Notes under the pieces: generated by a model
What the model was told of the DNA's origin: nothing
Databases searched by the model: none
The model's input: only the letters and a program-made list of their open reading frames with translations
NCBI GenBank assembly: GCA_021781795.1
Contig: JAJXWA010000001.1
Coordinates: 682,001 to 746,000 of the forward strand
Direction of reading: 5' to 3'
DNA from: Acidobacteriota bacterium
GTDB taxonomy: Bacteria > Acidobacteriota > Terriglobia > Terriglobales > Acidobacteriaceae
Length of the DNA stretch: 64,000 bases
Position numbers and translations under genes: made by a program
In this document: one piece after another, positions 27,627 through 37,700 of the stretch
Numbering within the stretch: the first letter of the stretch is position 1
Layout: every line of letters begins with the position of its first letter

Positions 27627-27973
27627 GTTCTGTTTCTGGTTCGCCTAGCGCCCGACTGAAGCGGTATGCGTTTATCCTGCGGCTGCGGCCGGGCGCAGCG
27701 CAGGCGTACGATGAGGCGCATCGGACCGTGTGGCCTGAGATGCTGGCCCTTCTCAAGCGCGCGGGGGTGCATGAGTACTCCATCTACCGGCGCGACGATC
27801 TGCTGATTTTGACTCTGCGCGCGGAGGACTTTGACGCGACCTGGCGTCGCATCGAGGCGGACCCCATCAACGCACGCTGGCAGGAGGCGATGGCGCCCTA
27901 CTTCGCTCCGCATGAGGGTCTCAGGCCCGGCGAGCGCTTCCCGATGATGGAAGAAGTCTTCTATCTGCAGTGA
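27623..27973 (+). CDS. rhaM: L-rhamnose mutarotase
   Basis: A 116-residue protein of the DUF718/RhaM family that interconverts alpha and beta anomers of L-rhamnose. Seen are KRYAFILRLRPGAAQAYDEAH, VWPEMLALLKRAG, HEYSIYRRDD (with conserved His and Tyr) and the tail PMMEEVFYL. GTG at 27623 overlaps the stop of the hydrolase gene; a TTG three bases earlier is also possible. The isomerase gene follows with an overlapping GTG or a slightly later ATG. Family members also act on L-fucose-like sugars, so rhamnose specificity is inferred. Confidence 0.88.
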   Translation: MSSVSGSPSARLKRYAFILRLRPGAAQAYDEAHRTVWPEMLALLKRAGVHEYSIYRRDDLLILTLRAEDFDATWRRIEADPINARWQEAMAPYFAPHEGLRPGERFPMMEEVFYLQ

Positions 27974-27996
27974 GTCCCAGACAGGAGCACACGACG

Positions 27997-29427
27997 ATGC
28001 ACGACCCTTTACCGCTGCGCGCAGGCCTTTGCGGAATTGGTCTTGAAGCCTACTGGGAGCAGTTCTCAGGCCTGCGGGCGCGGCTGGAAGGATACGTCGC
28101 ACGAGTTGCCGACCGGCTTACGCAGCCGGGTGTGAGCGTCGTGGACCTCGGCCTGATTGACACGCCGGAGCGCTCACAGGAGGCGGGCCACCGCTGCCGG
28201 CGCGAGGATATCGATGTCCTGTTCCTGTATCTGACGACCTATGCCTTGTCGAACACCGTGCTGCCGATCGTGCAGCGGGCCGGTGTGCCGGTTGTGGTGC
28301 TCAATCTGCAGCCGCAGGCGGCGATGGACTACGAGGCATTCAACCGGCTTCGCGATCGGACGGAGATGACAGGCGAGTGGTTGGCGTTCTGCTCGGCGTG
28401 CCCCGCACCTGAGATTGCGAACGTGATGATGCGCGCAGGCATTCCCTTCCACTGTGTGACGGGCTGCCTGGAAGACGAGGCAACGTGGCTGGAGATTGGG
28501 GAGTGGGTGGCGGCGGCGCGGGTTCGAACAAGTCTCGCTTCGACACGGATGGGGCTGATGGGTCACGTGTACAGCGGGATGCTGGACATTATGACCGATG
28601 TGACGCAGATCTCGATTGCGTTCGGGACTCATGCGGAGATCTTGGAAGTGGACGAACTTGGCGCGCTTGCAGCAAGCATCGACGAAGCTTCCGTTGCAGC
28701 CCGCGCTGAGGAGTTTCACTCCGTCTTCGATGTGCAGGCGGATTGCCTGCGTGACGAGTTGCAGCGTGCCGCGCGAACGTCGCTGGCGCTCGATGAGTTT
28801 ACAGAGCGGAATCGCCTAGGTGCGCTTGCGTACTACTACAAGGGTTCCGGCAATCCCGCGAACGAAGACACAATGAGTTCGATCATTCTGGGTACATCAC
28901 TGCTCACGGCGCGGCATGTTCCCGTGGCCGGCGAGTACGAGGTGAAGAATGTTCTGGCAATGAAGATCCTGGACATTCTCGGCGCGGGCGGATCGTTCAC
29001 GGAGTATTACGCGATCGACTTCAACGATGACCTCGTACTGATGGGGCATGATGGTCCGGGCCACATCGGCATCGCGGAAGGCAAGACAAAGGTGCGGCCG
29101 CTGCAGGTGTATCACGGCAAAGTGGGCCGGGGGCTTTCCGTCGAGATGAGCGTGAAGCATGGCCCGGTGACACTGCTCTCGGTGGCCGAGGATGCAAGCC
29201 GCCGGTTCAAGTTTGTGGTGGCTGAAGGCGAGTCCGTTCCCGGTCCAATCCTCGAGATAGGGAACACCAACAGCCGCTACCGTTTCCCGCTGGGAGCGAA
29301 GGGCTTTATCAACGCATGGAATCCAGCGGGGCCGGCACACCACTGCGCTGTCGGTGTCGGCCATTGCGCATCGACGCTGGAAAAGGCCGCGGCGCTGATC
29401 GGCGTGGGCTTCACGCGAATCTGCTAG
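27997..29427 (+). CDS. L-fucose/L-arabinose isomerase family protein
   Basis: A 476-residue protein matching FucI/AraA-type ketol isomerases that convert aldoses to ketoses with a divalent metal. Conserved blocks include VLFLYLTTYALSNTVLP, LNLQPQAAMDY, MGLMGHVYSGMLDIMTD, the metal-site region EYYAIDFNDDLVLMGHDGPGH, and GPVTLLSVAEDASRR. It is not a standard RhaA, whose fold differs. ATG at 27997 has CAGGAG nine bases upstream; GTG at 27970 would overlap the mutarotase stop but has no such site. Its place after rhaM suggests that it isomerises L-rhamnose, L-fucose or a related sugar released by the operon's hydrolase. Confidence 0.85.
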   Translation: MHDPLPLRAGLCGIGLEAYWEQFSGLRARLEGYVARVADRLTQPGVSVVDLGLIDTPERSQEAGHRCRREDIDVLFLYLTTYALSNTVLPIVQRAGVPVVVLNLQPQAAMDYEAFNRLRDRTEMTGEWLAFCSACPAPEIANVMMRAGIPFHCVTGCLEDEATWLEIGEWVAAARVRTSLASTRMGLMGHVYSGMLDIMTDVTQISIAFGTHAEILEVDELGALAASIDEASVAARAEEFHSVFDVQADCLRDELQRAARTSLALDEFTERNRLGALAYYYKGSGNPANEDTMSSIILGTSLLTARHVPVAGEYEVKNVLAMKILDILGAGGSFTEYYAIDFNDDLVLMGHDGPGHIGIAEGKTKVRPLQVYHGKVGRGLSVEMSVKHGPVTLLSVAEDASRRFKFVVAEGESVPGPILEIGNTNSRYRFPLGAKGFINAWNPAGPAHHCAVGVGHCASTLEKAAALIGVGFTRIC

Positions 29428-29435
29428 GCATCCAA

Positions 29436-30650
29436 TCAGGGGTTGGAGTGCTGATTGGCATCGGTGTCCAACTTCTGCGGAGTCACCTCATCGCCCTGAT
29501 CCGGACGGCGCAGCGTTACGGGCGTTGTGCTGTGAAGCTTCCTGAACATGGCGAGGGCATTCTCTTGCGCCTGCCTGTTGCCCGCTGCCCGCTCTGCCTG
29601 CGACAGCCTGTACCATGCCACTTCATCGTCGGGACGCAGCTTCGTCGCGTGGTCGAGAAGAGGCACGGCGTCCTGCGCCTTTTGCTCCTCGATTTCGATG
29701 CCAGCCAGGCCTACGAGCGCTTCTTCAAAATCCGGGTAACGATTGAGCAGTTCCCGATATTGCGTGCGCGCCTCGGCGAGGCTGCCGGTTGCAGCAGCCA
29801 GATTGGCAATCTCGTAGCGCGCATTGCCGTTATCGGGATCGATGGAGAGTTCCGCTTGAAACTCTCGGATGGCTGACTCGCGCAGGTCCTGCTTTTGGGT
29901 TGCATCAAACTGCGCCAGATACACTCGCCCAAGGCGATAGTGAATTCCCGGCCTGTGCGGATCGAGAACCAGCACATGCTGGTAGGCATCAATCGCTGCA
30001 TCGTAATTCTTCTGGCTCTCGTTAGCTTCGCCCTGCGCCTGCAGCATCCAGACGGAGCCGGGAGCTTTGTCGTGCAGGCGCTCCATGGTGATGTAGGCGT
30101 AGCTGCCGTAGGTGCGTCCAGTATGGTAGAGGACCTCGGGATCGTCTGGGTAAAGCCGGTTGAGCGCCACCGCCGTCTCGACAGCGTCGGCATCGCGGTT
30201 CAGACCGCTATAGGCGCGCAGGAGCTGAAGGCCGCACATCCGGCGTCCATCGCGATCGGCCGATTGCTTGAATCCCTGCTCAAGATACGGGAGAGCCTCC
30301 GCGAAGCGGCTCATCTCGGACAGGGACAAACCGAGGAGCGTGTCGAGGCGCGGCAGAGACGGCTTCAGCTTTTGTGCGGCGCGGATCTGCTGAATTGCGG
30401 AGTCGTACTTCCTCTCTTTGAAGTAGATCGCGCCGAGGGTTGCATGGACTTCCGCCACGCCGGGAGCGATCTTCTCGAGCTTCAGGAAGTTTTCTTCGGC
30501 GACGGGGAAGTTTCCCTGCGCCATTGCCTGTTGTCCCGCGGAGGCATAGCGTGCGGCGAGATCATCGTCCGACTCTTGCGGATGGGCAAGTACGGAACAG
30601 GCGAACACAGTGAATAAAAGGGATGAAAGCAGAGCAGGACGACGGGTCAT
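29436..30650 (-). CDS. Secreted tetratricopeptide repeat protein
   Basis: A 404-residue protein with a signal peptide (LLSSLLFTVFACSVLAH) and about eight to nine TPR units, for example AEVHATLGAIYFKERKYDSAI, PGIHYRLGRVYLAQFDA and NARYEIANLAAATGSLAEA. TPR arrays are protein-binding scaffolds; here it would act in the periplasm or outer membrane. The start at 30650 was chosen over 30725 because the earlier residues are not a plausible signal. It is convergent with the isomerase gene and lies downstream of the TonB receptor gene on the same strand, though a terminator separates them. A link to the sugar locus is positional only. Confidence 0.85.
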   Translation of the reverse strand: MTRRPALLSSLLFTVFACSVLAHPQESDDDLAARYASAGQQAMAQGNFPVAEENFLKLEKIAPGVAEVHATLGAIYFKERKYDSAIQQIRAAQKLKPSLPRLDTLLGLSLSEMSRFAEALPYLEQGFKQSADRDGRRMCGLQLLRAYSGLNRDADAVETAVALNRLYPDDPEVLYHTGRTYGSYAYITMERLHDKAPGSVWMLQAQGEANESQKNYDAAIDAYQHVLVLDPHRPGIHYRLGRVYLAQFDATQKQDLRESAIREFQAELSIDPDNGNARYEIANLAAATGSLAEARTQYRELLNRYPDFEEALVGLAGIEIEEQKAQDAVPLLDHATKLRPDDEVAWYRLSQAERAAGNRQAQENALAMFRKLHSTTPVTLRRPDQGDEVTPQKLDTDANQHSNP

Positions 30651-30667
30651 ACGGTGACTGTATACCA

Positions 30668-30704
30668 CCAAAAGAAAACTCCGCCACGTCTTTCGATGTG
30701 GCGG
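30668..30704 (-). terminator. Intrinsic terminator of the TonB receptor gene
   Basis: On the minus strand CCGCCAC (30704-30698) pairs with GTGGCGG (30687-30681) around a 10-base loop, followed by AGTTTTCTTTT, 22 bases after the receptor stop codon. Confidence 0.85.
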
Positions 30705-30726
30705 AGCTGGAGTAGAGTACCGCAAG

Positions 30727-33700
30727 CTAAAAGGTCAGCTTGCCGCTGATCTGGAGAATGCGCGATGCGCCTGCTCCTGTGATGAGACCGGCGGTTGAGC
30801 TGCCTACAGTGTTTGAGACGGTTGTACCACCGCCGGATCCACCGGTGATGAGTCCGCCGACGATGCCAGAGTACTGGTGGTGGTTGAATGCGTTGAATGC
30901 GTCCACATTCATTTTGAATTTCACCTGTTCGGTAATTGAGAAGTTCTTACCGAAGCCCATGTCCCAGTTGTTGATTCCGGGCAGGCGAAGGAAGTTACGA
31001 GTGGAATTGCCAAAGACGCCAATCGCAGGCTGCGCAAAGCAGGACATGTTGAGACGCTGGAACTTCTGGGTCAGGTTGCCGTGGACGTTGCAGCCCGGCG
31101 TGATGTTGGCACGCTGGAACTGCGAATCGAGCAGGCCCGCGTTGTCGCTGGCTGTGATGCTGAAGGGGAAGCCTGTCTGGAAGGTTGTAATTCCAGTCGT
31201 TTCCCATCCGCCTACGGCGAGGTCAGCCAGCCGGTTGATACCGTTCAGCATCTTCTTTCCGCGGCCAAAGGGTAACTGGTAGATGTAGCTTGCAACGAAG
31301 CGGTTGTCTACATCAAAGTCCGACGGGCCATAGTCGAGGTTGGGGTCGTGATTGTTCATGAAGCCCTGGTAGCCTGCGCCTGTCGCGCCGACGCCCGCAG
31401 CGGCGGATTTGTCGTCCTTGCTGTTGGCCCATGTGTAGATGGAGGTAAGCGCCAGGTCTCCCGCGCGGTGGTCGAACTTCACGTTCATCGCGTTGTAGTG
31501 AGAGTAGCCGTGGAAGTCGCTGTCGATGTAGAAGCCGTTGAAGTTTGCATACGGCAGGCGCGTTGATGTGGGGCAGTCATGCGTCACATCGTTTGGGTTC
31601 GCCTGGCAGTAGGAGAGGTTTGCAGCCGTGATGGGATATGGCTGTGCGATATTGCGCCGGTCAAGGAGGTGAACTGCGTGGGTCCCGATGTAGTTCACTT
31701 CCAGTGTTGTGTTGGGTGCGAGTTCGCGCTCGACCGACCCGGTCCAGGATTCGACGTAGGGGTTGAGCGGATTCTCCGACTCGATGACCGCGATGAAGGA
31801 CAGGGTCGAGACGGGGAACGGATTCAGAGTGGAATAGCTCGGGAAGAGACTATTGCCAAACTTTGGAAGCGAGGAGTCCTGCGTCGGAACGAGGTTGTTT
31901 CGAATGCTGTAGGGGTAGATGTCGGCTGAGTCATCAATCTCGCGACCCTCATACGAATCGAAGAAGATGCCGAAGCCGCCACGGACGACTGTCTTGTTGT
32001 TGAGGCGATAGGCCAGGCCGAAGCGCGGCGCAAAGGGGGTTTTGGGGCCTGGGTGCGGAACCGAGCCGCAGTAGCGCAGGATGGTGCTGCCGTTTCTGCC
32101 GACACCTGGCGCTACACCATCGGTTGTGAGGCGTGGGTCCGCGTAGCACAGACCACCGGTTGGATTGGTGGTGTCAAGCCAGAAGAAGTGATTCTGGGCT
32201 TCATAGGCGGCTGCGCGATAATCCCACCGCAGCCCGATGTTGACGGTGAGTTTCTGCGATGCCTTCCAGTCGTCCTCCGCATACGGAGCGAAGTAGCCGA
32301 AGACGTGATCCTGCGGGTTGCCGGCCTGGGTTGTCGGACTCAACGGGCCGGGAACAAATCCGGCGACGTTGTTGTAGTAGCCGAGCATCATATCCGATAC
32401 GGCGTTGCCGGTGCCGCAGAGACCGGTTGCATTGGGACAGTTCGCGGAGTTGGTGGTGACCAACTGCGAGTTGAAGCCCCAATCGCCGTAGAAGTCGTCA
32501 TCCAGGTTACGGACGAGGTGCCAGTGGCGGTAGTCCAGTCCGAAGCCCAGCGTGTGACGGCCATGCACCGAACTGAAGGAGTCCGCGAATTCCCATGCTG
32601 GCGAATCCGAGCCGCTGTACGAGTTCACCGGTCCGCCGCCACTTGCATAGGTCGTCATTCCCACGTTTGGCCAGGTTTGTTGGAGAGGGCCAAACTTTGT
32701 GAAGACGCCTGTTTCCGCGAGTTGCGAGACAACAGAGGCGGGCGGCGCGGAAGCACCTTGAGGCGCGTACGCATCGAGGTAGCCGAAGCGGAAGTTGTTG
32801 ACTGTTGCGTTTCCAAGACTGACGGTGTGCGACAGGGTCCAGCTCTTCTGGTTTTCGAAGTACTGTTCGATGCCGTAGTTGAGCGACCCGGAGTTGTACA
32901 GCGCACTGTTGGTGTACTTGGCGTAGGTGAAGCGGAAGAAGATGGAACCCAGCTTACCCATCGACTGGTCCACGCGGTAGGTCTGCTGGTTCGTGCTGAG
33001 AGGTGCACCATACGATTGAATGAAGTTGGGAACGCCCTCAGGCTGGTTGGCGACTGTGGGCTTGGCCCAGTAGTTGTTCGCAATCACGACGGCAGCCAGT
33101 CGGTTGGTGATGGCAGACGAAGGCACCTTGTTGCCTGAAAATGCATTTCCTGTGGTTGGGTCCACGGGCATGCAGTTGTAACCCAAGCTCAGAAGCGCGG
33201 AGCACTGCGGGGTTCCGTATGCAGGCAGCGGGCCGCCGGGCAGCGCAACGCCGCCGGTGGTGGGCAGAGCCGGATAGGTTTCAGCCGAGAAGTCGCCTGT
33301 GAGGACGGCTGGATTAGGCACTACTTCCGTGGCGAGGCCGCCGTTGTTGATGCGCCAGCCCTCGTAGTTCGCCATCCAGAAGGTTCGGTTCAGTCCGTTG
33401 TAGATCTTGGGGAGATAGACGGGACCATCTGCAACGAAGCCGAACTGATTCTGCCGAAGGATGGGGTTGAAGGTCTTGGTGTTCGTGATGAAGTTGTTTG
33501 CAGTCGGGAACGGGAGTGCGTCGAAGGCATTGTTGCGGTTGCTCTCGAAGACCGAGCCGTGGAGCTTGTTGGTTCCGCCTTTGCTGACGATGTTGACCTG
33601 GCTCGCGCTGAATCCATACTCGGCGGAGTAGGTGCCGCTGGCAACTTTGAATTCCTGGATGGCGTCCTGCGAGAGAATGACGGCGGGCGTCACCAGAGCG

Positions 33701-34308
33701 GGATCGGTGTTGACCAAGCCGTCGAGGGTGTAGTTGTTTCCTTCTGGGCGACCGCCATTGATACTCACGGCGTTACCTTCGCCCTGCCGCATGGTTCCCT
33801 GCTCACCGCCGACAGTGACGGCGCCTGCAGTGACGAGAAGAAGTTGCATGAAGTTACGGCCATTCAGAGGAAGGTTTTCAACCTGCTGCTGGCTGACGAG
33901 GGTCGAGAGGGCTTCGCTGTCTGTATCGAGCGCGACGCCCTGAGCGGTTACGCTCATAGTTTCTGTGACTGCGCCGGGCTTCATCACCAGATCCTGGCGA
34001 ACCTTCTGGTCCACCGAGAGCGTGATGCCGCTCGCCACGGATTTCTGAAATCCCTTCGCGACCGCAGAGACGGAATAGTGACCTGGAAGGAGCGAAGGCG
34101 CCTGGTAGTCTCCGGATGAACTTGTCACCGTGCGGAAGTTAACGTTGGTTGCAGTATTTGTTACTGTCACTGTCACCCCTGGCAAAACAGCGCCCGTGCT
34201 ATCGGTCACCGTCCCCAGGATGGTTCCTGTCTGACCTGCTTGTCCAAAGACGCTACTCGCCGAAAACAGCAGGATGCACAGGGCAAAACCGATTCGCAAT
34301 GTACGCAT
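30727..34308 (-). CDS. TonB-dependent receptor with carboxypeptidase-regulatory domain (Oar-like)
   Basis: A 1193-residue outer-membrane protein. A signal peptide (GFALCILLFSASSVFGQ) is followed by a CarboxypepD_reg-like domain (TILGTVTDSTGAVLPGVTV, about residues 28-110), a plug domain with NLPLNGRNFMQLL and ANGGR-type SINGGRPEGNNYTLDG, and a large beta barrel ending in an aromatic F (ILQISGKLTF). Such Oar-like receptors are numerous in Acidobacteriota and import oligosaccharides or other large substrates with TonB energy. Start ATG at 34308 has a perfect AGGAGG. It is divergent from the GH106 rhamnosidase gene across 417 bp, so oligosaccharides from rhamnose-rich glycans are likely cargo. 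No SusD-like partner is present. Confidence 0.92.
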   Translation of the reverse strand: MRTLRIGFALCILLFSASSVFGQAGQTGTILGTVTDSTGAVLPGVTVTVTNTATNVNFRTVTSSSGDYQAPSLLPGHYSVSAVAKGFQKSVASGITLSVDQKVRQDLVMKPGAVTETMSVTAQGVALDTDSEALSTLVSQQQVENLPLNGRNFMQLLLVTAGAVTVGGEQGTMRQGEGNAVSINGGRPEGNNYTLDGLVNTDPALVTPAVILSQDAIQEFKVASGTYSAEYGFSASQVNIVSKGGTNKLHGSVFESNRNNAFDALPFPTANNFITNTKTFNPILRQNQFGFVADGPVYLPKIYNGLNRTFWMANYEGWRINNGGLATEVVPNPAVLTGDFSAETYPALPTTGGVALPGGPLPAYGTPQCSALLSLGYNCMPVDPTTGNAFSGNKVPSSAITNRLAAVVIANNYWAKPTVANQPEGVPNFIQSYGAPLSTNQQTYRVDQSMGKLGSIFFRFTYAKYTNSALYNSGSLNYGIEQYFENQKSWTLSHTVSLGNATVNNFRFGYLDAYAPQGASAPPASVVSQLAETGVFTKFGPLQQTWPNVGMTTYASGGGPVNSYSGSDSPAWEFADSFSSVHGRHTLGFGLDYRHWHLVRNLDDDFYGDWGFNSQLVTTNSANCPNATGLCGTGNAVSDMMLGYYNNVAGFVPGPLSPTTQAGNPQDHVFGYFAPYAEDDWKASQKLTVNIGLRWDYRAAAYEAQNHFFWLDTTNPTGGLCYADPRLTTDGVAPGVGRNGSTILRYCGSVPHPGPKTPFAPRFGLAYRLNNKTVVRGGFGIFFDSYEGREIDDSADIYPYSIRNNLVPTQDSSLPKFGNSLFPSYSTLNPFPVSTLSFIAVIESENPLNPYVESWTGSVERELAPNTTLEVNYIGTHAVHLLDRRNIAQPYPITAANLSYCQANPNDVTHDCPTSTRLPYANFNGFYIDSDFHGYSHYNAMNVKFDHRAGDLALTSIYTWANSKDDKSAAAGVGATGAGYQGFMNNHDPNLDYGPSDFDVDNRFVASYIYQLPFGRGKKMLNGINRLADLAVGGWETTGITTFQTGFPFSITASDNAGLLDSQFQRANITPGCNVHGNLTQKFQRLNMSCFAQPAIGVFGNSTRNFLRLPGINNWDMGFGKNFSITEQVKFKMNVDAFNAFNHHQYSGIVGGLITGGSGGGTTVSNTVGSSTAGLITGAGASRILQISGKLTF

Positions 34309-34403
34309 CGGTGGCCTCCTCGTGGGAATTCCGCTCATGACTGAGAACGGACTCGGGACCAATACCGGAATGCCTGTATGTACCCCAAAAATCGAGGCAC
34401 ACG

Positions 34404-34417
34404 CGTTGCAGGCAACG
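34404..34417. promoter_or_regulatory. Candidate operator, perfect palindrome CGTTGC-AG-GCAACG
   Basis: A perfect 6-bp dyad with a 2-base centre lies just downstream of the proposed TonB receptor transcription start. The form resembles LacI/GntR-type operators. The regulator is not in the window. Confidence 0.35.
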
Positions 34418-34441
34418 AAGGAATTGTCCCAATGCCGCCCA

Positions 34442-34471
34442 ACATTACGCACCTCTCTAAACGAGTGTCAA
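34442..34471 (-). promoter_or_regulatory. Promoter candidate for the TonB receptor gene
   Basis: Read on the minus strand, TTGACA (34471-34466) and TAATGT (34447-34442) are separated by 18 bases. This gives a leader of about 125 bases. The -35 box is perfect and the -10 box moderate. Confidence 0.35.
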
Positions 34472-34489
34472 GAGAAAATTTAATTCTCT
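34471..34489. promoter_or_regulatory. Candidate operator, AGAGAA-N7-TTCTCT dyad
   Basis: AGAGAA (34471-34476) and TTCTCT (34484-34489) are perfectly symmetrical around an A+T centre. The site touches the proposed -35 box of the receptor promoter, where a repressor or activator could act on both divergent genes. Confidence 0.35.
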
Positions 34490-34725
34490 TTTGAAATTTT
34501 TAGCAGCCGTCGAGTCCATTCCGAGAAGCGGAAAAGTGAGGAGGCGCACGGTGTCTGAGGAAAATGCAATTCTATTGGCAAATAATTCCTCTTCCGAACT
34601 GTACAGCGGGCATGGTACTGTTTTCTGCGTTCGTAGATACCATTCCAGAGACGCCGGAAGCACGCAGACCGCCTGCTCGACCCCGGTTCAGGCGTGCTGA
34701 GGCAGAACATTTCCAGGAGAAACCG

Positions 34726-37700
34726 ATGATGAACCCTCTTCAGCGGCGGGCAGGCGTTGCCCTTGCGGTCTTGCTGCTTGCGCTGGCTGCGGCTGCGCAA
34801 ACGACACCCGATGCACTCAAGCAGGGATTTGAAAACCCTCCGTCCAGCGCGCGGCCGCGTGTGTGGTGGCACTGGATGAACGGCAACATCACCGAGGAAG
34901 GGATCAAGCTGGACCTGGAGTGGATGCATCGTGTGGGCATTGCCGGCTTTCAGAACTTCGACGCCGCCCTATCCACTCCTCAAGTGGTGAAGCAGCGGCT
35001 GGCCTACATGACGCCGGAGTGGAAGGAGGCGTTCAAATACGCGATTTCCACCGCGCACGGGATGGGCATGGAAGAGGCGATCGCCGGGTCTCCGGGCTGG
35101 AGCGAGTCGGGAGGGCCGTGGGTTCCGGCGTCGCAGGGCATGAAGAAGTATGTGTGGAGCGAGACGCTCGTCGAGGGCGGCAAGCCTTTCACAGGGACTC
35201 TCACACATCCTCCGTCCAATACCGGCGCGTTCCAGAACATTGGCATTCGGGACTCGCTGGGCTCGGTGCCCGGCGCGCGGAAGACGCCGCAGTTCTACGC
35301 CGACTCCGTGGTAATCGCTTATAAGCAGAATGCGTCCGATGTGCCGGTTGTCTCGTTGCACCCGAAGATGACCACCAGCGGCGGCACGCCGGATCAAGCG
35401 ATGCTAACCGACGGTGATCTGGAAAAGGCGACGGGGCTGGCGATTCCGCCCGCTGGCGAGAAGGCCTGGATTCAGTATGAGTTTGATCGTCCGACGACCA
35501 TCCGCGCCCTGACGCTGGTAACGAAGGACCCTGACCGGATTATTTCGATGATTTACGGAATTGCCGCTCCGGAAAAGGCTCTGGAAGCGAGCGACGACGG
35601 GCAGAACTACCACGTGGTGGCGACGATGCCGCAGGGAGGCGGACACGAACACACGCTCTCCTTCCCTGCTGTGACGGCGAAGTATTTCCGGATCACCTTC
35701 AAGCGGGTTCCGCCGCCTCCGCCGCCGGCCTGGGCCAAGGGTCTGAACCCGAGATCGTTCGGCCTGAATGCCGGTCCTGCGCCCTCCGAATACCAGATTG
35801 CTGAGCTGGTGCTGCACTCGGGAGCGCGCGTGAACGAATTTGAAGAGAAGGCCGCATTTACGCCGGAGCCCGACCTCTACAGCCTGGCAACGCCGCCGGT
35901 CGATCCGGACCAGGCGATTGCGACCTCCGACGTGGTGGATCTGACGTCGCGCATGCATCCCGATGGCACTCTGGACTGGACGCCGCCCGCGGGCAACTGG
36001 GTCGTAGTTCGGTTTGGCTATTCCCTGCTGGGCATCACGAACCACCCGGCTACAGCGGAGGCAACCGGCCTGGAAGTGGACAAGCTGGATCGGCGCTACG
36101 TGAAGCAGTACATGGAGACCTATCTCAACAGCTACAAAGAGACGGTTGGCCCCGATCTGATCGGCAAAGAAGGCATTCACTACGTCATCAACGACAGTTG
36201 GGAGGCCGGCTCGCAGAACTGGACCGACAACATGATCGCCCAGTTCAAGAAGCGCCGCGGATACGATCCGGTTCCGTGGATGCCGGTGCTGACTGGACAA
36301 GTGGTGCAGAGCGCGAAAGCCAGCGACAAATTCCTCTGGGACTTCCGCAAGACGATCGCCGACTTGATTGCGGATGAGCATTACGGCCAACTGGAAGAGA
36401 CCCTGCATGAGTGGGGCATGGGGCACTATGGCGAATCGCACGAGAGCGGACGCGCGTTTGTGGCCGATGGCATGGAGGTGAAGAAGTTCAACGAAGTGCC
36501 GATGGGAGCGATGTGGACGCAGGTGCCTGGCGTGAACGAAGAGCAGTACGGGTACAACGCGGATGACCGCGAGTCTGCCTCGGTGGCGCACATCTACGGC
36601 CAGAACCTGGCGGCTGCCGAATCCATGACCGCAGCAGCGGCTCCGTGGGGTTGGTCGCCGGCGACGCTGAAGCCCACTGCTGACCAGGAATTCCTGAACG
36701 GCATCAACCGGATTGTGATTCATGAGTCGGCCCATCAGCCTCTGGTCGATAAAAAGCCGGGTCTCTCGCTTGGGCCCTTCGGGCAGTGGTTCAACCGCAA
36801 CGAAACCTGGGCGGAGCAGGCCGGCCCGTGGATCGATTACCTGGCGCGCACCAGCTACATGCTGCAGCAGGGGCGCTTTGGCGCGGACCTGGTTTACTTC
36901 TACGGCGAGGACTCGAATCTCACGGCAATCTTTGCGCACAAGTCGCCAGAGATTCCCGCCGGTTATGGCTTTGACTACATCAATGCCGACGCGCTGATTC
37001 ACGAGCTGAGCGTAAAGGACGGACGGCTGGTGACCCCGGCAGGCATGGAGTACAAGGTGCTCGGCCTTGACCCTTACAGCCGTTATATGTCGCTGCCGGT
37101 GCTGCGCGCGATTCATAGCCTCGTTGAAAATGGCGCGGTTGTCGCCGGCCCCAAGCCTCTGGACGATCCGAGTCTTTCCGATGACCAGGCGGAGTTCCGC
37201 AAGCTGAACGACGAGCTCTTCGGCGACGGCTCCGGAGAGCACACAGTCGGCAAGGGCAAGGTCTATGCCGGCACCAGCCTGGCCGATGTGTTCAACTCGA
37301 TGCGCGTCGCCGCCGACTTCGATTACACGAAACTGGAGAGCAGCACGCGGCTCGAGTTCCTGCACCGCAAGCTGGCCGGCGCGGATGTCTACTTCGTGGA
37401 CAACCGTGGAGACCATGGCGCAAAGGTGAATGCGACCTTCCGCGTCACGGGCAAAGCGCCTGAGCTGTGGCACGCCGAGACGGGGATGTCTGAGCCCGTC
37501 TCCTACACGATCGCAGATGGACGCACGACGGTCCCGCTCGATCTGGAGGCATGGGGCACGGTGTTTGTCGTCTTCCGGAAACCAGCCCACGGGACGTCGT
37601 TCACGACGCCAGCAATGACTGAGCAGGATCTCGCGACGGTTTCCGGTCCGTGGCAGGTCAGCTTCCCGGCCAACTGGGGCGCGCCGCCGTCCATCACGCT

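Larger units (their letters stand above)
34309..34725. other. Divergent control region of TonB receptor and GH106 genes
   Basis: This 417-base region carries two palindromes and a promoter-like pair, listed separately, within an A+T-enriched core (about 34465-34500). No gene is seen in it; the GH106 frame runs back to 34564 but the extra 54 residues lack a signal peptide at their start. Confidence 0.6.
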
